Below are positions 11,364-23,132 of a DNA stretch of 64,000 bases, one piece after another; the stretch's first letter is position 1; each line of letters starts with the position of its first letter. This DNA is from Deuterostichococcus epilithicus (taxonomy: Eukaryota > Chlorophyta > Trebouxiophyceae > Prasiolales > Stichococcaceae). The position numbers and the translations under genes are program-made. The stretch covers positions 1,364,012 to 1,428,011 of the forward strand of contig JAVTLE010000004.1 of NCBI GenBank assembly GCA_033439295.1. The letters are read 5' to 3'. The notes under the pieces are model-generated. The model did no database searches. It saw only the letters and a program-made list of their open reading frames with translations, and had not been told where the DNA came from.

Positions 11364-13158
11364 ATGTCGGCAAATAAGCAGGTAGTGCTCGTGGCAGGAG
11401 CTACGGGATACATAGGCCAGCGTCTGGTCTCGGAGCTGATTGCACGAGAGCGCTACTCTGTGCGGGCGCTGGTGCGACAGCCTGGCAGGCTGGCCGCCGC
11501 GCGTGATGGCCTGTGCGAGGAGGTCCTCGGCGATGTCCTGGACGCAGACTCGCTGCGATCGGCTTGCAAAGGCTGCGATGCGGTCGTCTCATGCGTCGGT
11601 GGCAGGTACATCAGATGACGCACCTCCTTACTTAGTGCGTCACTTGATAGTGACGCACCTCCATGCAGGCCCTGCAGCAGAGTGTTTGGGCTTTGCGGCG
11701 AGGCTCTGATCTGAGTCTACCGATCAGTCTATATTCTGCTCACACAGCACAGAGCTTCCGTTTCATGTTACTTGTCGCTGCAGCATGATGGCGTCGTCCA
11801 ACATCCAGGATGCGTTTCGGCCGACGGCACAGGGTAACCTGGCGCTGTTCGAGGCGGCGCGCGCAGCAGGGGCCGCGCGCTTCCTCATGGTGAGTTCGAG
11901 GTGACCGCATGGCTGTGCAAGGACATCGCTGCTGCCTGACACGCAGCAGCGCGCCATAGTAGTGCATCCTGACGGCGCAGGTTGCGAGCCTGAACTCGGA
12001 GCGGTGCCGGCAGGAGTTCGAGGTGACCGCGTGGCTGCGCTTGAGGGAAGAGGACTCCCCTCTGTCCAGTTGCTGCGCAGGGACATCGCTGCAGCCTGAC
12101 ATGCAGCGGCGCGCCATAGCAGTGAAACACATCATGATGTGCAGGGCTTTCGCGTGCGTGAGGCCGCCATCGATCGCATTACGCATTTGGCTGAACTGGC
12201 CAGCCGACAGTCCGGTGGCACCAGCTACACCATTTTTGGTCCATCAGGCTTCTTCAAAGACTACGACAGGATCTTCAGGTTGGAGTCGCCCAGAGTGATG
12301 TCGGGTCTGGAGACGATGAAGGAATTGGGACCGAGAGGTTGCATCTCAGACGAGCTGGATGTATCACATTGCAGGACTGTGCAGCGCAAGGGACGCGCCA
12401 GCAGCCTCGGCAGCGGTTTCAACATGAAGTCGAATCCCATTGACGGCGCGGACTTGGCAGCCAGGCGAGTCTTGTGGTAGTTGTCTGTGGTGTCAACACA
12501 AGATGGGACTTTGCACAACGTGCTGTCGATAAGGATGCAGAAAAGAACAAGCACAGGTTAGCGCTGTGGAAAGGCAGCCTGTCACTGACCATGTGCTGTA
12601 ACATGGCAGCCTGTCACAGACATGTGTGAGAGTTCGGCACTGCTGGCCCATCCACAGGATGGCAGACAGCCTGGAACGGCCAGATGAGGCAAATCAGCGC
12701 ATCGAAGTCGGCGGACCAGACGTGTACACCTTCCGGCAGATTGCGCTGCTGGCCGCCAACGCTGCAGGCGTGCGGCGCATTAGGTGGGCGCTCGCATCGG
12801 CAACTGCCTGCCCTGCGCCCTGAATCCGGTCATGTCTTTCGTGCATGAGGTGCGCCGCGTCCGCCAGAACATGAGCATTAGTCAGTTGTGCACGCCATTC
12901 GGTGCAAACACAACCCAACTTGACACATCTGTCTCTTTATTCGCAAGGTACAAGTCGGTGCCGCTGTGGGCGGTGCGGCTCATGATGGCGTTCCTGCGGC
13001 TACTGGCATACGTGTGGGCGGGAGCAATGCGCTTCCATGCCTTTGCGCAGTTCCTGGTTGTTATCTCCAGCCACGACTCGGTTGGCGAGCGCTGCGGCTC
13101 GCGGCACCTGGTGGACCATTTTGCCGAGCTGGCGGCGCAGCCGGACCAAAGGAGGTGA
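11364..13158 (+). CDS. Atypical SDR / NmrA-like NAD(P)-binding protein with C-terminal membrane segment
   Basis: Six exons: 11364-11605, 11784-11889, 12145-12278, 12414-12464, 12658-12783, 12948-13158, all phase-consistent. Exon 1 gives the Rossmann start QVVLVAGATGYIGQRLVSEL (GxxGxxG) and ends CDAVVSCVGG. The later SYTIFGPSGFFKDYDRIF, NPIDGADLAA and YTFRQIALLAANAAGV follow the order of the chloroplast NmrA/atypical SDR group. The last exon has a hydrophobic stretch (AVRLMMAFLRLLAYVWAGAM), suggesting membrane association. Substrate unknown; an NAD(P)-dependent reductase or redox sensor is the usual role. The intron at 12465 starts GCGAGT (GC-AG class). The acceptor at 12947 is AAG rather than CAG. 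Confidence 0.82.
11635..11658. repeat. Perfect 10-bp hairpin in SDR intron 1
   Basis: GTGCGTCACT / AGTGACGCAC flank a four-base TGAT loop about 30 bases after the exon 1 donor. The sequence tgacgcacctcc also occurs twice here (from about 11617 and 11651). Confidence 0.6.
11886..12128 (+). repeat. Imperfect tandem duplication across exon 2 end and intron 2 of the SDR gene
   Basis: The unit gagttcgaggtgaccgc, followed later by ggacatcgctg and gcgcgccatag, occurs at about 11892-11966 and again, diverged and expanded, at about 12013-12122. The first copy begins at the exon 2 donor. Confidence 0.6.
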
Positions 13159-13830
13159 CACATCGGGGATTTCAGCGGATGTGGCGGGGCGGCGGTTTGA
13201 GGGCCTCGGCAGGGGACAGGGGTCGAGAGCCGGCGAAGCAGCGCAGCCGCCCGGCTTACAAAGACGTTCGCGAGCAAGTACAGTCAGAGCAGACTGCAGC
13301 CTGACTTCAGGTCTGCTACAGGGGATGCAAGCCCTGCTGTCTGCTACAGGGCAGTAAAACTGCAGTCGTGCTGGTGAATTAGTCACCAGGTCATTTGAGG
13401 ATCGCAGGTGCAGGAGTATAGATCTGAGCTGAATCGTGCACGCCGCACGTAAGACATGTTGTAAAAGCATTTTTTGTTCGCTTCGGCAAATGCACGCCCG
13501 ATGTCAGCGGTGGTCATCACGACGCACGACCACGACTATTCACATCCCGCCCAGTCGGAAAACTGACCGCCGCAGCTTGTGCAATATCCGACCAGCGGTT
13601 CACATTTAGCAGCTCTGGAGGGCATTCATATTGACAAAATTTAAGCTCTTTCCTCGAACCATTGACCAAAAAACCACAGCTGCCCGTCTGACAATTGGCA
13701 GTCCAGCTGAAAGGCGACGTCGTTTTGGCGACCATTTAGCGATGCTGAGTGCAGGCACATCGGCCGTTTGGCCCAGCACCCAACGAGTGCCAGGGTAGCT
13801 GGGCGGTGACTGACGCAGCGCCGGCAGCCC
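13159..13830. other. Intergenic stretch, no gene recognised
   Basis: This lies between the stop of the SDR gene and the ATG of the glycosyltransferase-like gene. Only short unrecognised frames are present. A TGTAA motif near 13463 could be an algal polyadenylation signal, but one motif alone is weak evidence. Confidence 0.35.
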
Positions 13831-16236
13831 ATGGTGTGCAGTGAGTGTGCGGCCGGAAAGTGCCTGCGCCTGGCGTGCACGGCGGTCCTGCCCACCTGGG
13901 TCCTCGTCTGGCTGTACGTGGCGTTCATTAGCTCTAGCGCGGACTCGATCAGCCTGCGACCCTGCTCCGCACGCGCGGCCGCCAGCATCGGCAGCCTCCA
14001 CCGCCGCGAGTTGCACAGGTGTGGCGGGGCGCTAGTGCAGAAGTACACCGTCAGAGTGGGCTCAACAAGAATCTTCGGTCCGCCGGCATCCAATAAACAG
14101 TATTGAGCAGTGACACTCGTGCCGCAGGCTGGAGCTGCTGCCATACGAGGCCAGCCTGCCGCAGCGGCCGCTCACAACAGGTGAGAGCCTTGGCCCAGAA
14201 CCACGAGCCTGGTCCATCCACTGCCAAGTCACAGCGCCGCCCCTTGCTGCAGGCATGAGCAAGACGGGCCTGAGCTCGTCACTTCAAATTGTTACAGGTG
14301 GCGCAGCGTCCTCTCAGGCAGCAAAGTCGAGCGGCGCCTCAGTGGCGGCCCGCCGCGTGGGCCTGTTGCAGCACGCCGCGGGCGCCTTTGCGTACGTGTG
14401 CCTGCAGCCGCGCTGCAATTTGCGGCTGGTGTGCTTGTCGGCAGCGGCGCTGCGCTACGTCGGCGGCTGGTCCGGGCCGGTCTACGTCATCACCGACCGC
14501 CCCGCGGCTCTGCAAATGCGCTGTGAGGTGGGGGATGTTCGAGGCACATATCCAGCGCCACACCCATCTGAAAGCTTCACATATCCGCCGGCCGTGCAGC
14601 AGGGAACACCTCCGACACCGCCGTTGATACTTCCGTCAGGCCCCAGGGTTGCTCGACTGCTCCGGGCAGAAGCGTGGCATGCCCCATTCTCATAAATCTG
14701 GCACGGCAGGGTGATCACGATCACATGACACCGGCGGTATATACAGTTCTCTCCCATGAACCGGACGCCACTACACCAATAGTATATTACTACATTGCCC
14801 CTGTGCAGGCGGCGATCACAGAGGTGTACTCGCCGCCGCGTGACGAGGCGGGGCGTCGCGCGACCGAGGCGGCGCCGCTGCAGCTGCTGCCGGCGGGCAC
14901 GGACCGCGTCGTGCTGCTGGTGCCCAGTACTGTCACGGTGGCCTGCCTCGCGCCCTTCTTGACCTACCTCGCCGGGTGAGGAAGCACCGCAGATATTGAA
15001 CAGCTCGCTGGTTGTAATCTTGATGGAGTCAAGAGTGCAGCCCATTGGGCCCCTGCTGACGGTGACCTGCCACACGCACGTGCGCCCTTGCCAGGTGGGC
15101 GCCGCCTGAGTCCCTCTAGAAATCTCGCCAAAGCATGAAGCCGGGCAGGGCTCCCGCCGGTGGCGATTCAGCACGCATTGCAAACACTGATCCATGTCCT
15201 GAACTCCTGTTGATCTGTCGTCACCGGCCCCGGCGGCTAATTGTCGCAGGAAGTGAGCGACCTCGTCAACTCGATTGCTGAACACAAAGCTCGCGCCCTC
15301 ACTGCAAGGCTGGAGCGCGAGATTGGCATGAGCATCGCGCCAGACGACACCCGATGGCAAGGCCGCGCATTCGACACGGGCCTGGTGCTGTTCCGCGACA
15401 CCGCCGCCTCGCTTGACTGCTCGACGGCGTGGGCGCGCGACATCATGGCACGAGTCGCGGCGCAGGGCGCGGCTGCCAGCGGCGCCGCGAGCCTGGCGGC
15501 CGTTGAGGGTGCGCGGTCGCCCGTGTGCCCAGATCCCTAAGTCGGATTCTGAGCCAACGACCAAAGAGTCCATGCTTCAAATGCGCTGCCGCAGGGCACC
15601 GCAGTGCCTGCAGGCTGCGGTTGTATATGGGGAACCGTAGTCCCTGCAGCACAGGTACAAGGATGCACAGCATGTCCCACGAAGGCAGCTCTTTGCTGTT
15701 TGGCATTGATGTCACATATTGATTGAGGACGGCTGGTGGCATTGCTAGAAACTGCTGCTCTGCGCCTGCAGGTGACCCCGTGCAAGGTGGCTGTCGCAGG
15801 CATCACCGCCTGCCCAAGCGCTTCTTCGTAGCCATGGACACCCCGCTGTTCGTGATCAAGGTGCTGGTCCTTCACTGACGTTTCCCTGCGCATCTTTGCC
15901 GGCTCGGTGCTTTGCTTTCATGGCCCACGGGCGGCCTGTCGAGCAAGCGGCAAGCTAGCCTGCTTGCTGCGCAACAAGCAGATGCACTTCCTCCTTCCTG
16001 TCAAAGCATTGTCAAGTACGCCACGCTGCCGCACATCCACCATCGCTGCTGCATTCCTCCTGCTGCCCTTCTATGCCACCACCCCTCATTCACAGGTCAG
16101 CCAACGGCTGCAGGCGAAGGCGCTGGTGCGGCGGCCGGTGTTTGCGCTTTACAGCGAGCGCGCACAGCGTAGCTGGTACTGGCATTTCGTAGAGCGAAGC
16201 CTCGAACGGCAGCTGGCGTCTTTGGCGGCGGGCTGA
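13831..16236 (+). CDS. Type II membrane glycosyltransferase-like protein, probable DxD loss
   Basis: Exons: 13831-14018, 14128-14180, 14253-14527, 14819-~14977, 15250-15508, 15772-15860, 16096-16236. The N-terminus has a short Cys/Arg-rich head and one hydrophobic anchor (TAVLPTWVLVWLYVAFI), as in Golgi enzymes. The fold is suggested by LRYVGGWSGPVYVITDRP, then LLPAGTDRVVLLVPST, CLAPFLTYLAG, FDTGLVLFRDTAASLDCSTA and RLPKRFFVAMDTPLFVIK. The order resembles small nucleotide-sugar transferases in which a DxD usually follows the LLP..DRV-L-L stretch. Here that place reads VPST. The junction between 14977 and 15250 is not resolved in phase. It may be an inactive paralogue; substrate unknown. Confidence 0.6.
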
Positions 16237-16791
16237 CGGCACAATGTGGCGTTGCTGGCTATAGATAACCGCGGAGTTTGTGGTTTGAAAGCTTCTGACT
16301 CTGATCTCAAGCTGGCGCGGCTTTTGTCGGTGAACACGGGGTAGCATCAATGAGTTGCACACATTCAAAGTCTTCCAGCGCTGACGATCGACAAAGGATC
16401 TCAGCGGAAGGTGGAAAGCGCGCATCAAGGCTCCGAAACGTAATGCAGTCAGCCGCAAGCGCGTGAACATGCCAAAACCTTTTCCTTGAAGCACTTGCAC
16501 TCAGTCTTGCTTTTCCGACTGAGCAGTCGCCCCACCAGAAGTGCCAGCAGCGACCTGACACGACCGGGGAGCTGCATGGTCGGCCGTCCGCTTCGACTTG
16601 TCATGATCGGAAAATGCATCAAATGAAGTCTTAAAGCACATCACACCGTTGAGAGTAGACTCGCACGTGAGTCGGTCCGTCTGGAGACTTCCCGACGGAC
16701 GAGCAACTGCAGCATGCAGTGAAGTGCTCATACAGCAGCAGTCGAGATGCTTCAAACCAAAACGCCCCGGGGGTTGCCTACATATCACGCG
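16237..16791. other. Intergenic stretch, no gene recognised
   Basis: About 550 bases between the glycosyltransferase-like stop and the expansin gene start. Nothing recognisable; presumably 3' UTR and promoter. Confidence 0.35.
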
Positions 16792-19700
16792 ATGCGGCAT
16801 GGCACAGCCGAAGGGAATATGGTCCTCGTGCTTGCTTGCTGCCTCGCTTCGACCGCTGCAGCTCAAGTTATGGACTGGCGCGCCTTCACCGCGCAGCACT
16901 ACCTCGGCAATGTGAGTCGCGATGGAATGATGTGCTTGTAGGTCAGTCAGGGCACTTTCAGAAGGAAGGATTGCCTGCTGCAAGTACGCAAGAGTTGTAT
17001 GACATCCGGCTCCGTTGCGCTGCCGCCTCGGCTGCTGCAAGGGTCGCTGGCGTATGCTGCTGGAGGGACAGAAGCACCAGATTGACTGGCCACACCTGAT
17101 ATCTGAAGCTGCCTCCAGTTTCCACACGCTCTTGAGCTTTCTGCTGGAACCAACGTCTCGTCTTGCGCCCCCAGGGCACGGTCTACGGTGCGGATCAGAA
17201 CCTAGCTGGCGCATGTGCATATGGCACCAATTTTGCAAACACCTACAAGTATCCGTGGAGCCAGTACAACGCCACGACTCCGACCACGTACATCGCCATT
17301 GACCGACCACTGTTCATGGGGTCTGCGACGTGCGGCACGTGCCTCTGGATGCGCGGAACAGGTGCTGCAAATGCCGCACAGTCTGCTGGATGCTTGGGTC
17401 CCGCTGCGTGTATGCAGCTGCTGGCTATGATTGGGCCCGTGCGACAGGACAAAAATCGTCATAAACAAGTTCATTGCGACTCGCGCATGTCATGTGGCAC
17501 CTGGTGTTGAACGCCTTGTGCGCCATTACATAAATTTCCTATGCCAACACAGGCAAAGGCATCGGTGTAGTGGGGAAGGAGATCCCTCAGACGTGGCAGT
17601 ACGCTGTCGTCGACAACGAGTGCCCCGAGTGCCCGCAGCCGAACTTGGACCTGGCACGCAGCTACGACATTGGAGACGGCATCTGGCAGATCGACTGGTC
17701 AGTGTAATATGTGCGGCCATGTGCAGTTGCTATTGACAAGAAGGTGTCTGCATGCAGCCGCCACAGCCGCTGCGATTATTATGCACACATACCTTCAGTG
17801 GCGTGGCCGTCAAGTCCTCTTTAGCACATGCAACTCACAGCAGTCGCCAATGGAGATCTCGTGTGCTGCGCAGGTACATCGTGCCATGCCAGGTCGGTAA
17901 CACCATGCTGCACTACTACGTGCGGCCCAACTCGAACCCTTACTTCCTCCAGACAGTGGTCTCCAATGGAAGAGTGCCTGTCAAATCCGTAGAGTACCAG
18001 GTGAGCCGAGGACGAATCGTGCAGGGCATGCGGCTTCAGAGTCACTTTGAAATACTGCTGTCGAGTGCACATTCCATAGGAGGTCTCAGACTGCTGACCG
18101 GACCCTACCTGGTGACTGTAGGTGACCGGGGTGTGGGTGTCGGCGCGGCGGGAGAGCAATAACATGTGGAGCTACAATGCAGCTTATGCGCTACCCCTGC
18201 CAATGCGCATCACACCCGTCTGCGGCGCAGCGGTGTGCGCCTGGTTCAGGGAAACCGACCTACTAGACCATTGCTGCTATGTGGCACAATTAGCTGGTCT
18301 TCGAGATCCACTTGCCAATTGCACACACGTCACGCAAGTGGAGGGGCGATGCAATGAGTCCACAAGGACACTGCTGTGCAATGATCTTGAAAATAGATAT
18401 AGAGAAGTACAATAGAAGAAGAAGTTGATCTATGCTTCATGCAGGTGTACGACAGCATCAACAGCCTCGGCAGCGGCTTTGGCAAGGTGCAGTTCAGCAC
18501 TGCAGGCTGTTTTGACCGGGGCCCGCCATGGGCTCAAAATCCAACAGGCCACGTGTCCAGCCCGCCGCCGCCGAAAGCGCTCCGAGTCACCGCTCCAAAG
18601 CCTCAGAACCCGCCGCCGCCTTCGCCGCCTCCTCCCAAGCCACCGCCACCGCCGCCACAGCCTCCTGCTGTGGCTCGGGTCTGGCCTTACTCGACAGACT
18701 TCTTCTGCACTGTGCTGCTGACAGGCTCAGGTGAGGGATCCACCAACTTGACTGGTTGCACTCCCATTCAGGCCCCCTTGCTGCACTCCTGCTGCTGCCA
18801 TGCAATATATATAATAGAAGCAAGGCAGTTCTCATCATAACGCCATCGGCAAACGTGACTCGATGCTGCAAGCAGATGTGCTCCTCGGCCACCTTGGAGC
18901 CAAGTTCGTCGCCCCGAAAAAAAGTGCCACTGTTGCATGGTTGCAGGCGGCAGCAGAGTGGCAGGCAGCCTGGCATGCAGCAGCCGCGTGCCTGGTGCGG
19001 TTCTTGAAGTCACAGGGGGCGAGGGCTTGCGAAGCTTGTATCGTGCACAACCATGGACATGGACAGGTCGGTTTACCAGCCACCTTGCGCAGACACCGTC
19101 GGTGAACAAACAAGCGCTCAACGGCTTGCATGATGGCTGCCCCCAACTGACTTCCCATTGTATTACATGGTGTGTAGCATGTCCTGATAGTGCTGCTCAT
19201 CAAGGCATTTGAGAGACGGTCGGACACACACAATCCAGCCAGCATGTCGTGTAAACCATTCAGAACGTCTGACGACACCCGCAGGTGTCAGGTTCACGAA
19301 GGCAACGCCGACTAACCGGTTTGGTGTTGGCAACCGCGATGCGGCGCTGTCTTTCACGGCCGCCAGCGTCACCCTGACTGGCAGCATCAGCGGCATCGTG
19401 AATACGGCATCGCCGCCGCTCAGCATCACCTCGTCCTCGGTGTTCGTGGTGCAGCAGCTAGTCTGCAGCAACAACAAGGGTGCTGCACTGATCCATCGCT
19501 CCAATTGCAGTCCGCTGCATATATAATTTGGATGAGAAGGCACAGGCGCACAACATATCTTTTTGCTGGTCAGCGCATGTCTGAACTGTCTCAACATGTC
19601 ATTAGTGACGCCACAACGCGATTGAAGCTTGCTCACGGTGGCTACAGTGGACACCGGAGCGGCATGCATGCAGATTATATCCTCTGCGTTGAACATGTCG

Positions 19701-20758
19701 TCAACCACAATTATCGGCAATACGGTGAACATTAATGGGGCGGCTGTCATTGCCACTGGCTCTGCCGTCACCCTCAGCACCAACACGGTGTTCCAGATCA
19801 ACAACGCCACGTAAGTAGTCTGTGATGCGGACGCTGGTTGGCATGCCGTTCCTGTCCATCTGTGCATTCTGCCAGTGCAGGCATAGCCTCGGTGATGTGC
19901 CTCATCATCTGTTTGCATGCAACCCCATCTGGAATTTGCAAGTGATTCAATGCGAAGTAAGGTCTGGCCATTAGTGGCCACTGATGTGGATTCTAACAAC
20001 AGATGGATTGTGCTGCACAGGAGCGGCGCATTCTATGCTCAGTCTGGCAGCACTTTCCGCATCAGCAACACTCAATTCCTGTACAATGTGTCGCCTGACG
20101 GCGCAGGCGGCGCAGCCGTCACGCTCGTCAGTTGTTCTGCAGGGTGAGTGGTTGTCTGCACAGGCTTTGCGGGTTGTGAACTGCAAACCATAATGCGCGA
20201 ATGCACGACTCTTGTTATCCGCTGGATGTCTGCATCCTCATAATCACTCAGAACAATGGAGAATGAAGCAGAGTTGTGATCAAACTAGTATATCACACAG
20301 GTCTGCCACCAGCAGCATTGCTGGCAGCCTTTTTGCGGGCAACACTGCCCAGGCAGGATTCGGCGGCGCAGTGCGCAGTGCCAGCTGTTCGTCCCTCGCC
20401 ATCAGCGCCACCACTTTTGCCGGCAACTATGCCAAGCAGGTCAGAATTTCAATTCAAACAAGTACAAACCAACGTTTTGAGCAATGCCTGGCCTTCATAT
20501 GACAATAGCAGTGCATCCATACGATTGAGTCGGTATGCCGCCGAGCTGCCGACTCTGCTATCCAGTGCGCGTGATGATATGAGGTGCTTGTCTTACACGC
20601 AGGCGGGGGNTGCAGTTTACCTGGGCGGATGCATGGGCTCAACAACGACATTGTCGGGGACCAAGTTCCTCAGAAACTCCGATGGCACCTCTGGCGAGTC
20701 GGTGTCGGAGGACATTGCAACAGACCCCAGCTGCTTTGCCGTGTTCACTGCGAGATGA
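16792..20758 (+). CDS. Secreted expansin fused to Pro-rich linker and parallel beta-helix repeats
   Basis: Eleven exons, all phase-consistent: 16792-16911, 17175-17361, 17553-~17699, 17874-18000, 18122-18232, 18445-18730, 19285-19479, 19648-19810, 20021-20143, 20301-20439, 20603-20758. A signal peptide (NMVLVLACCLASTAAAQ) is followed by an expansin double-psi barrel: GACAYGTNFANTY, GSATCGTCLWMRGTG, WQYAVVDNECPECP. A CBM63-like second domain follows (VPVKSVEYQ, VTGVWVSARRESNNMWSYN, LPMRITPVCG). Then comes a hydroxyproline-type linker (PPPPSPPPPKPPPPPP), and then beta-helix repeats such as SLFAGNTAQAGFGGAV and TTFAGNYAK. It likely acts in the cell wall or extracellular matrix. One N lies in the last exon. 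An alternative start ATG is at 16819. Confidence 0.85.
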
Positions 20759-20836
20759 TTGTTGAAATCACAGATGGAAGAATTTATGTTGGATCTCAAA
20801 AGCTGTGGGACTGCTGAGACTTCTTAATGCAGTCTT

Positions 20837-20930
20837 TTGTCTGTCCGTCTGGACAGACGGACACCAAGGAGTCTCTGTCCAGACGACAGACGGACATGCT
20901 AAATTTAGGGGTCTGTCCAGACGGAGCGAT
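20837..20930. repeat. Cluster of inverted GTCCGTCTG/CAGACGGAC repeats
   Basis: TGTCCGTCTG-GA-CAGACGGACA is a perfect 10-bp inverted repeat near 20839-20860. Further copies (ctgtccagacgacagacgg; ctgtccagacgg) follow within 70 bases. It sits about 80 bases after the expansin-gene stop, so a 3' processing structure or a small transposon end is possible. Confidence 0.6.
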
Positions 20931-21240
20931 AGCGGCGGCCCCCAACCACTGCGTGCACTGACCCAATGCCGCGTGCATTGGTTGATGATGGAATATGTGT
21001 TGCTCACACATACAATGCAATATCTGATCTGGCGCACATTTACAACAGAGGCAGAGCTTGTGAAGTGGCATTGCCAAAAGAAGAGAAGGAAAGAAGGAAG
21101 AGAAGGTATTTCTAGGATGAAGATGCTGCGCAAGCGGCTGCGGTTCGATTCTGTTTGCCGCAGCCCGGCTGCTGCCGCTGCAGCTAGGATACAGCCGCCA
21201 GCCCCACCCTGCATCGCCTTGCAAGGCGTTTAGGCTCAGC

Positions 21241-21800
21241 GCTCAGCCGGCAGGAGCTGCGCCAATATGCGATCTTGCAGCGGCAAGACGGGCAAGGTAT
21301 GTAGAGAATGTGCTGCCGCCGGCGCTGACGGCGATGCTGAACGCCGCCTTCGTTTCCTGTCTGAGAGGTTGCCCAAAGACTGAAACATCGGTTTGATGAC
21401 GGTCATCTACAAGAAGGGGAACGCAAGCAACACCAGCAATTACTGGCCCTCGGCGGTGGGCGGTCCACTCAGCAGTGATGTGGCTGCTGGCCATCCTGCT
21501 GAACACCCGCCTGCGTGGTGGACTATACTCCTGAGGCACATGACCCTGCAATCGACTGCCAGTCTGGGCTGGCGCTGCCGATGGCCTGATGCACCCGCGC
21601 TTCAGCAAGCTAGACTGCCAGTTCAGCATCGACCTCAAGATGCAGCTCGACCAGACGACAGTCGCTCCCACAGCCTCCTATGCCTGTGCGTGAGGTCTGG
21701 GGATTGCGGCACAGGTTGGAGCGCATGCGCATCTGCACGTCTTGTGAAAGCGGCGCTGTGGGCGGCGAGCGGCATTGCATGGTAATGGCTGGTGTGTCAC
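21241..21800 (+). mobile_element. LINE (non-LTR retrotransposon) relic, reverse transcriptase fragments
   Basis: Pieces typical of green-algal LINE reverse transcriptases appear in order on the plus strand: VENVLPPALTAMLNAAF (about 21303), GLMTVIYKKGNASNTSNYWP (about 21390), then C-terminal HPRFSKLDCQFSIDLKMQL (about 21592) and REVWGLRHRLERMRICTS (about 21685). The pieces lie in different frames. The central RT core, including any YADD box, is missing, so this is a short inactive remnant with a large internal deletion. No clear target-site duplication or poly-A tail was found. Confidence 0.7.
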
Positions 21801-22273
21801 CACTTCGTAAGTATGTTCGTTTGCCACTCCGGCGCCATTGATGCAGCATTTAATTCGGGTTGGACGTGGACACTACTGCGTGGCGCTGTCATGCGCGCAT
21901 GCTTGTCCTTGCGGCGGGATGTGGGCCTCATCAGTGCATGCACCTGGCCAATCGTGGTCGTTTGATGGTAAATTTACAATCAGTATACGTACATGTGGTG
22001 GTGTATCTGGTGACATTTGTATAGGGAGCCGAAAGCCTCTGCACTTGTCTGATGTTTAAGTGAGGGTGGCGGGTTGTTATCTCTCTCAGCCTCTCGCCTC
22101 CTCTGAGTTCAAGGAGAATGTACAAGGCTTCCACTGGGGTAGAAGCTCCCCCATCCTCGCCTCTAAGCCGCATGAACCCTCGCCAAACTCGGTCGGCGAG
22201 TCACTGCCAACACTGTCTGTGGCTTCACAATACAATATTATCAGCAGGATGAGGCTGGCCAAGTTTCCGTCGG

Positions 22274-23014
22274 ATGCTTCTGCAGTGGTGCACGCAACTA
22301 GATGTCGGCGGCCATCGCCACAAGACAACTGTGGGGACTCTGACGGATTGCTCATCGTATTTCAGCTTGCTGGCAGCAGAAGACGCAGTGCCGACCACTG
22401 TGATGGACGACAATTGCTTCTTCATCGACCGAAACGGAGGCATTTTTGCCGACATCCTGAGCTACATGCGCAGCCGATGGATCCGGACCGACATGGCGGC
22501 GGCAGATGTGGGACGGCCATGAGTGCTGCTATAATGGCAGCGAAAGCATACAGCATTGCATTTTCACTGCTCGTCGCAGGATAGATCTCCCAACTGGTTG
22601 ACATCGATTCGAAGTGGCATGCGGAAACACGGATAGTCGTTGCTTGTGAGAGGGGCATGGCCATTCCGAATGTTGATTATTCCTGCCTTCAGCGCGGTGC
22701 AGGAGGCCCTGCAGCAGGAGGCTGAATTTTTTGGCATGGACCAGCGGTGTATGGATATGCTGCCGGAGCGCAACGCGGCATTCCAGCCAGATGCACAGTG
22801 GCTTGCAGAAGAGCGCCAGGCAGGGCGCCAAGCGGCCGCAGCAGCTTTGCGGGCAGCCACGCCTCAGCTGCCGCAGCCGCCACCGGGGTACCGCATACCG
22901 GGGCTGCGCTTCCGCACGAGGATCGAAGTCGTCGAACTGGATGAGGAGCCGCTGATCAGGCACCCCAACAGCTCCCGCGACTGGTCGTCAGAGCGCATGA
23001 AGGTCGTTACGTAG
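22274..23014 (+). CDS. BTB/POZ T1-type (KCTD-like) domain protein
   Basis: Two exons, about 22274-22508 and about 22693-23014. Exon 1 encodes a potassium-channel-tetramerisation-type BTB: LDVGGHRHKTTVGTLT, then NCFFIDRNGGIFADILSYMR. Exon 2 supplies the last BTB helices (EALQQEAEFFGMDQRC), as in KCTD proteins, and then a Gln/Ala/Pro-rich tail ending in KVVT. Such proteins form oligomers and often act as adaptors for cullin-3 ubiquitin ligases. That role is family knowledge; no other domain is visible. The first ATG (22274) lies close to the domain, so an upstream exon is possible. Confidence 0.7.
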
Positions 23015-23132
23015 CACCTACGAGAACGGAGTCCACCCGTGGTACTGCCCTCGTGGCATTGTGGCTCATGATGGGTGAGTTTTAGCTTCTGCTTCTGTTT
23101 CTGCCTCCTCTTGCTGCCAGGGCGGAGGCCGC

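Noticed and set aside
13455-13470. TGTAA polyadenylation signal after the SDR gene
   Set aside because: Comparable motifs are not seen consistently after the other genes, so I do not call it a terminator.
16501-17310. Long minus-strand open frame
   Set aside because: It is the antisense shadow of the first expansin exons, which are supported by family motifs and phase.
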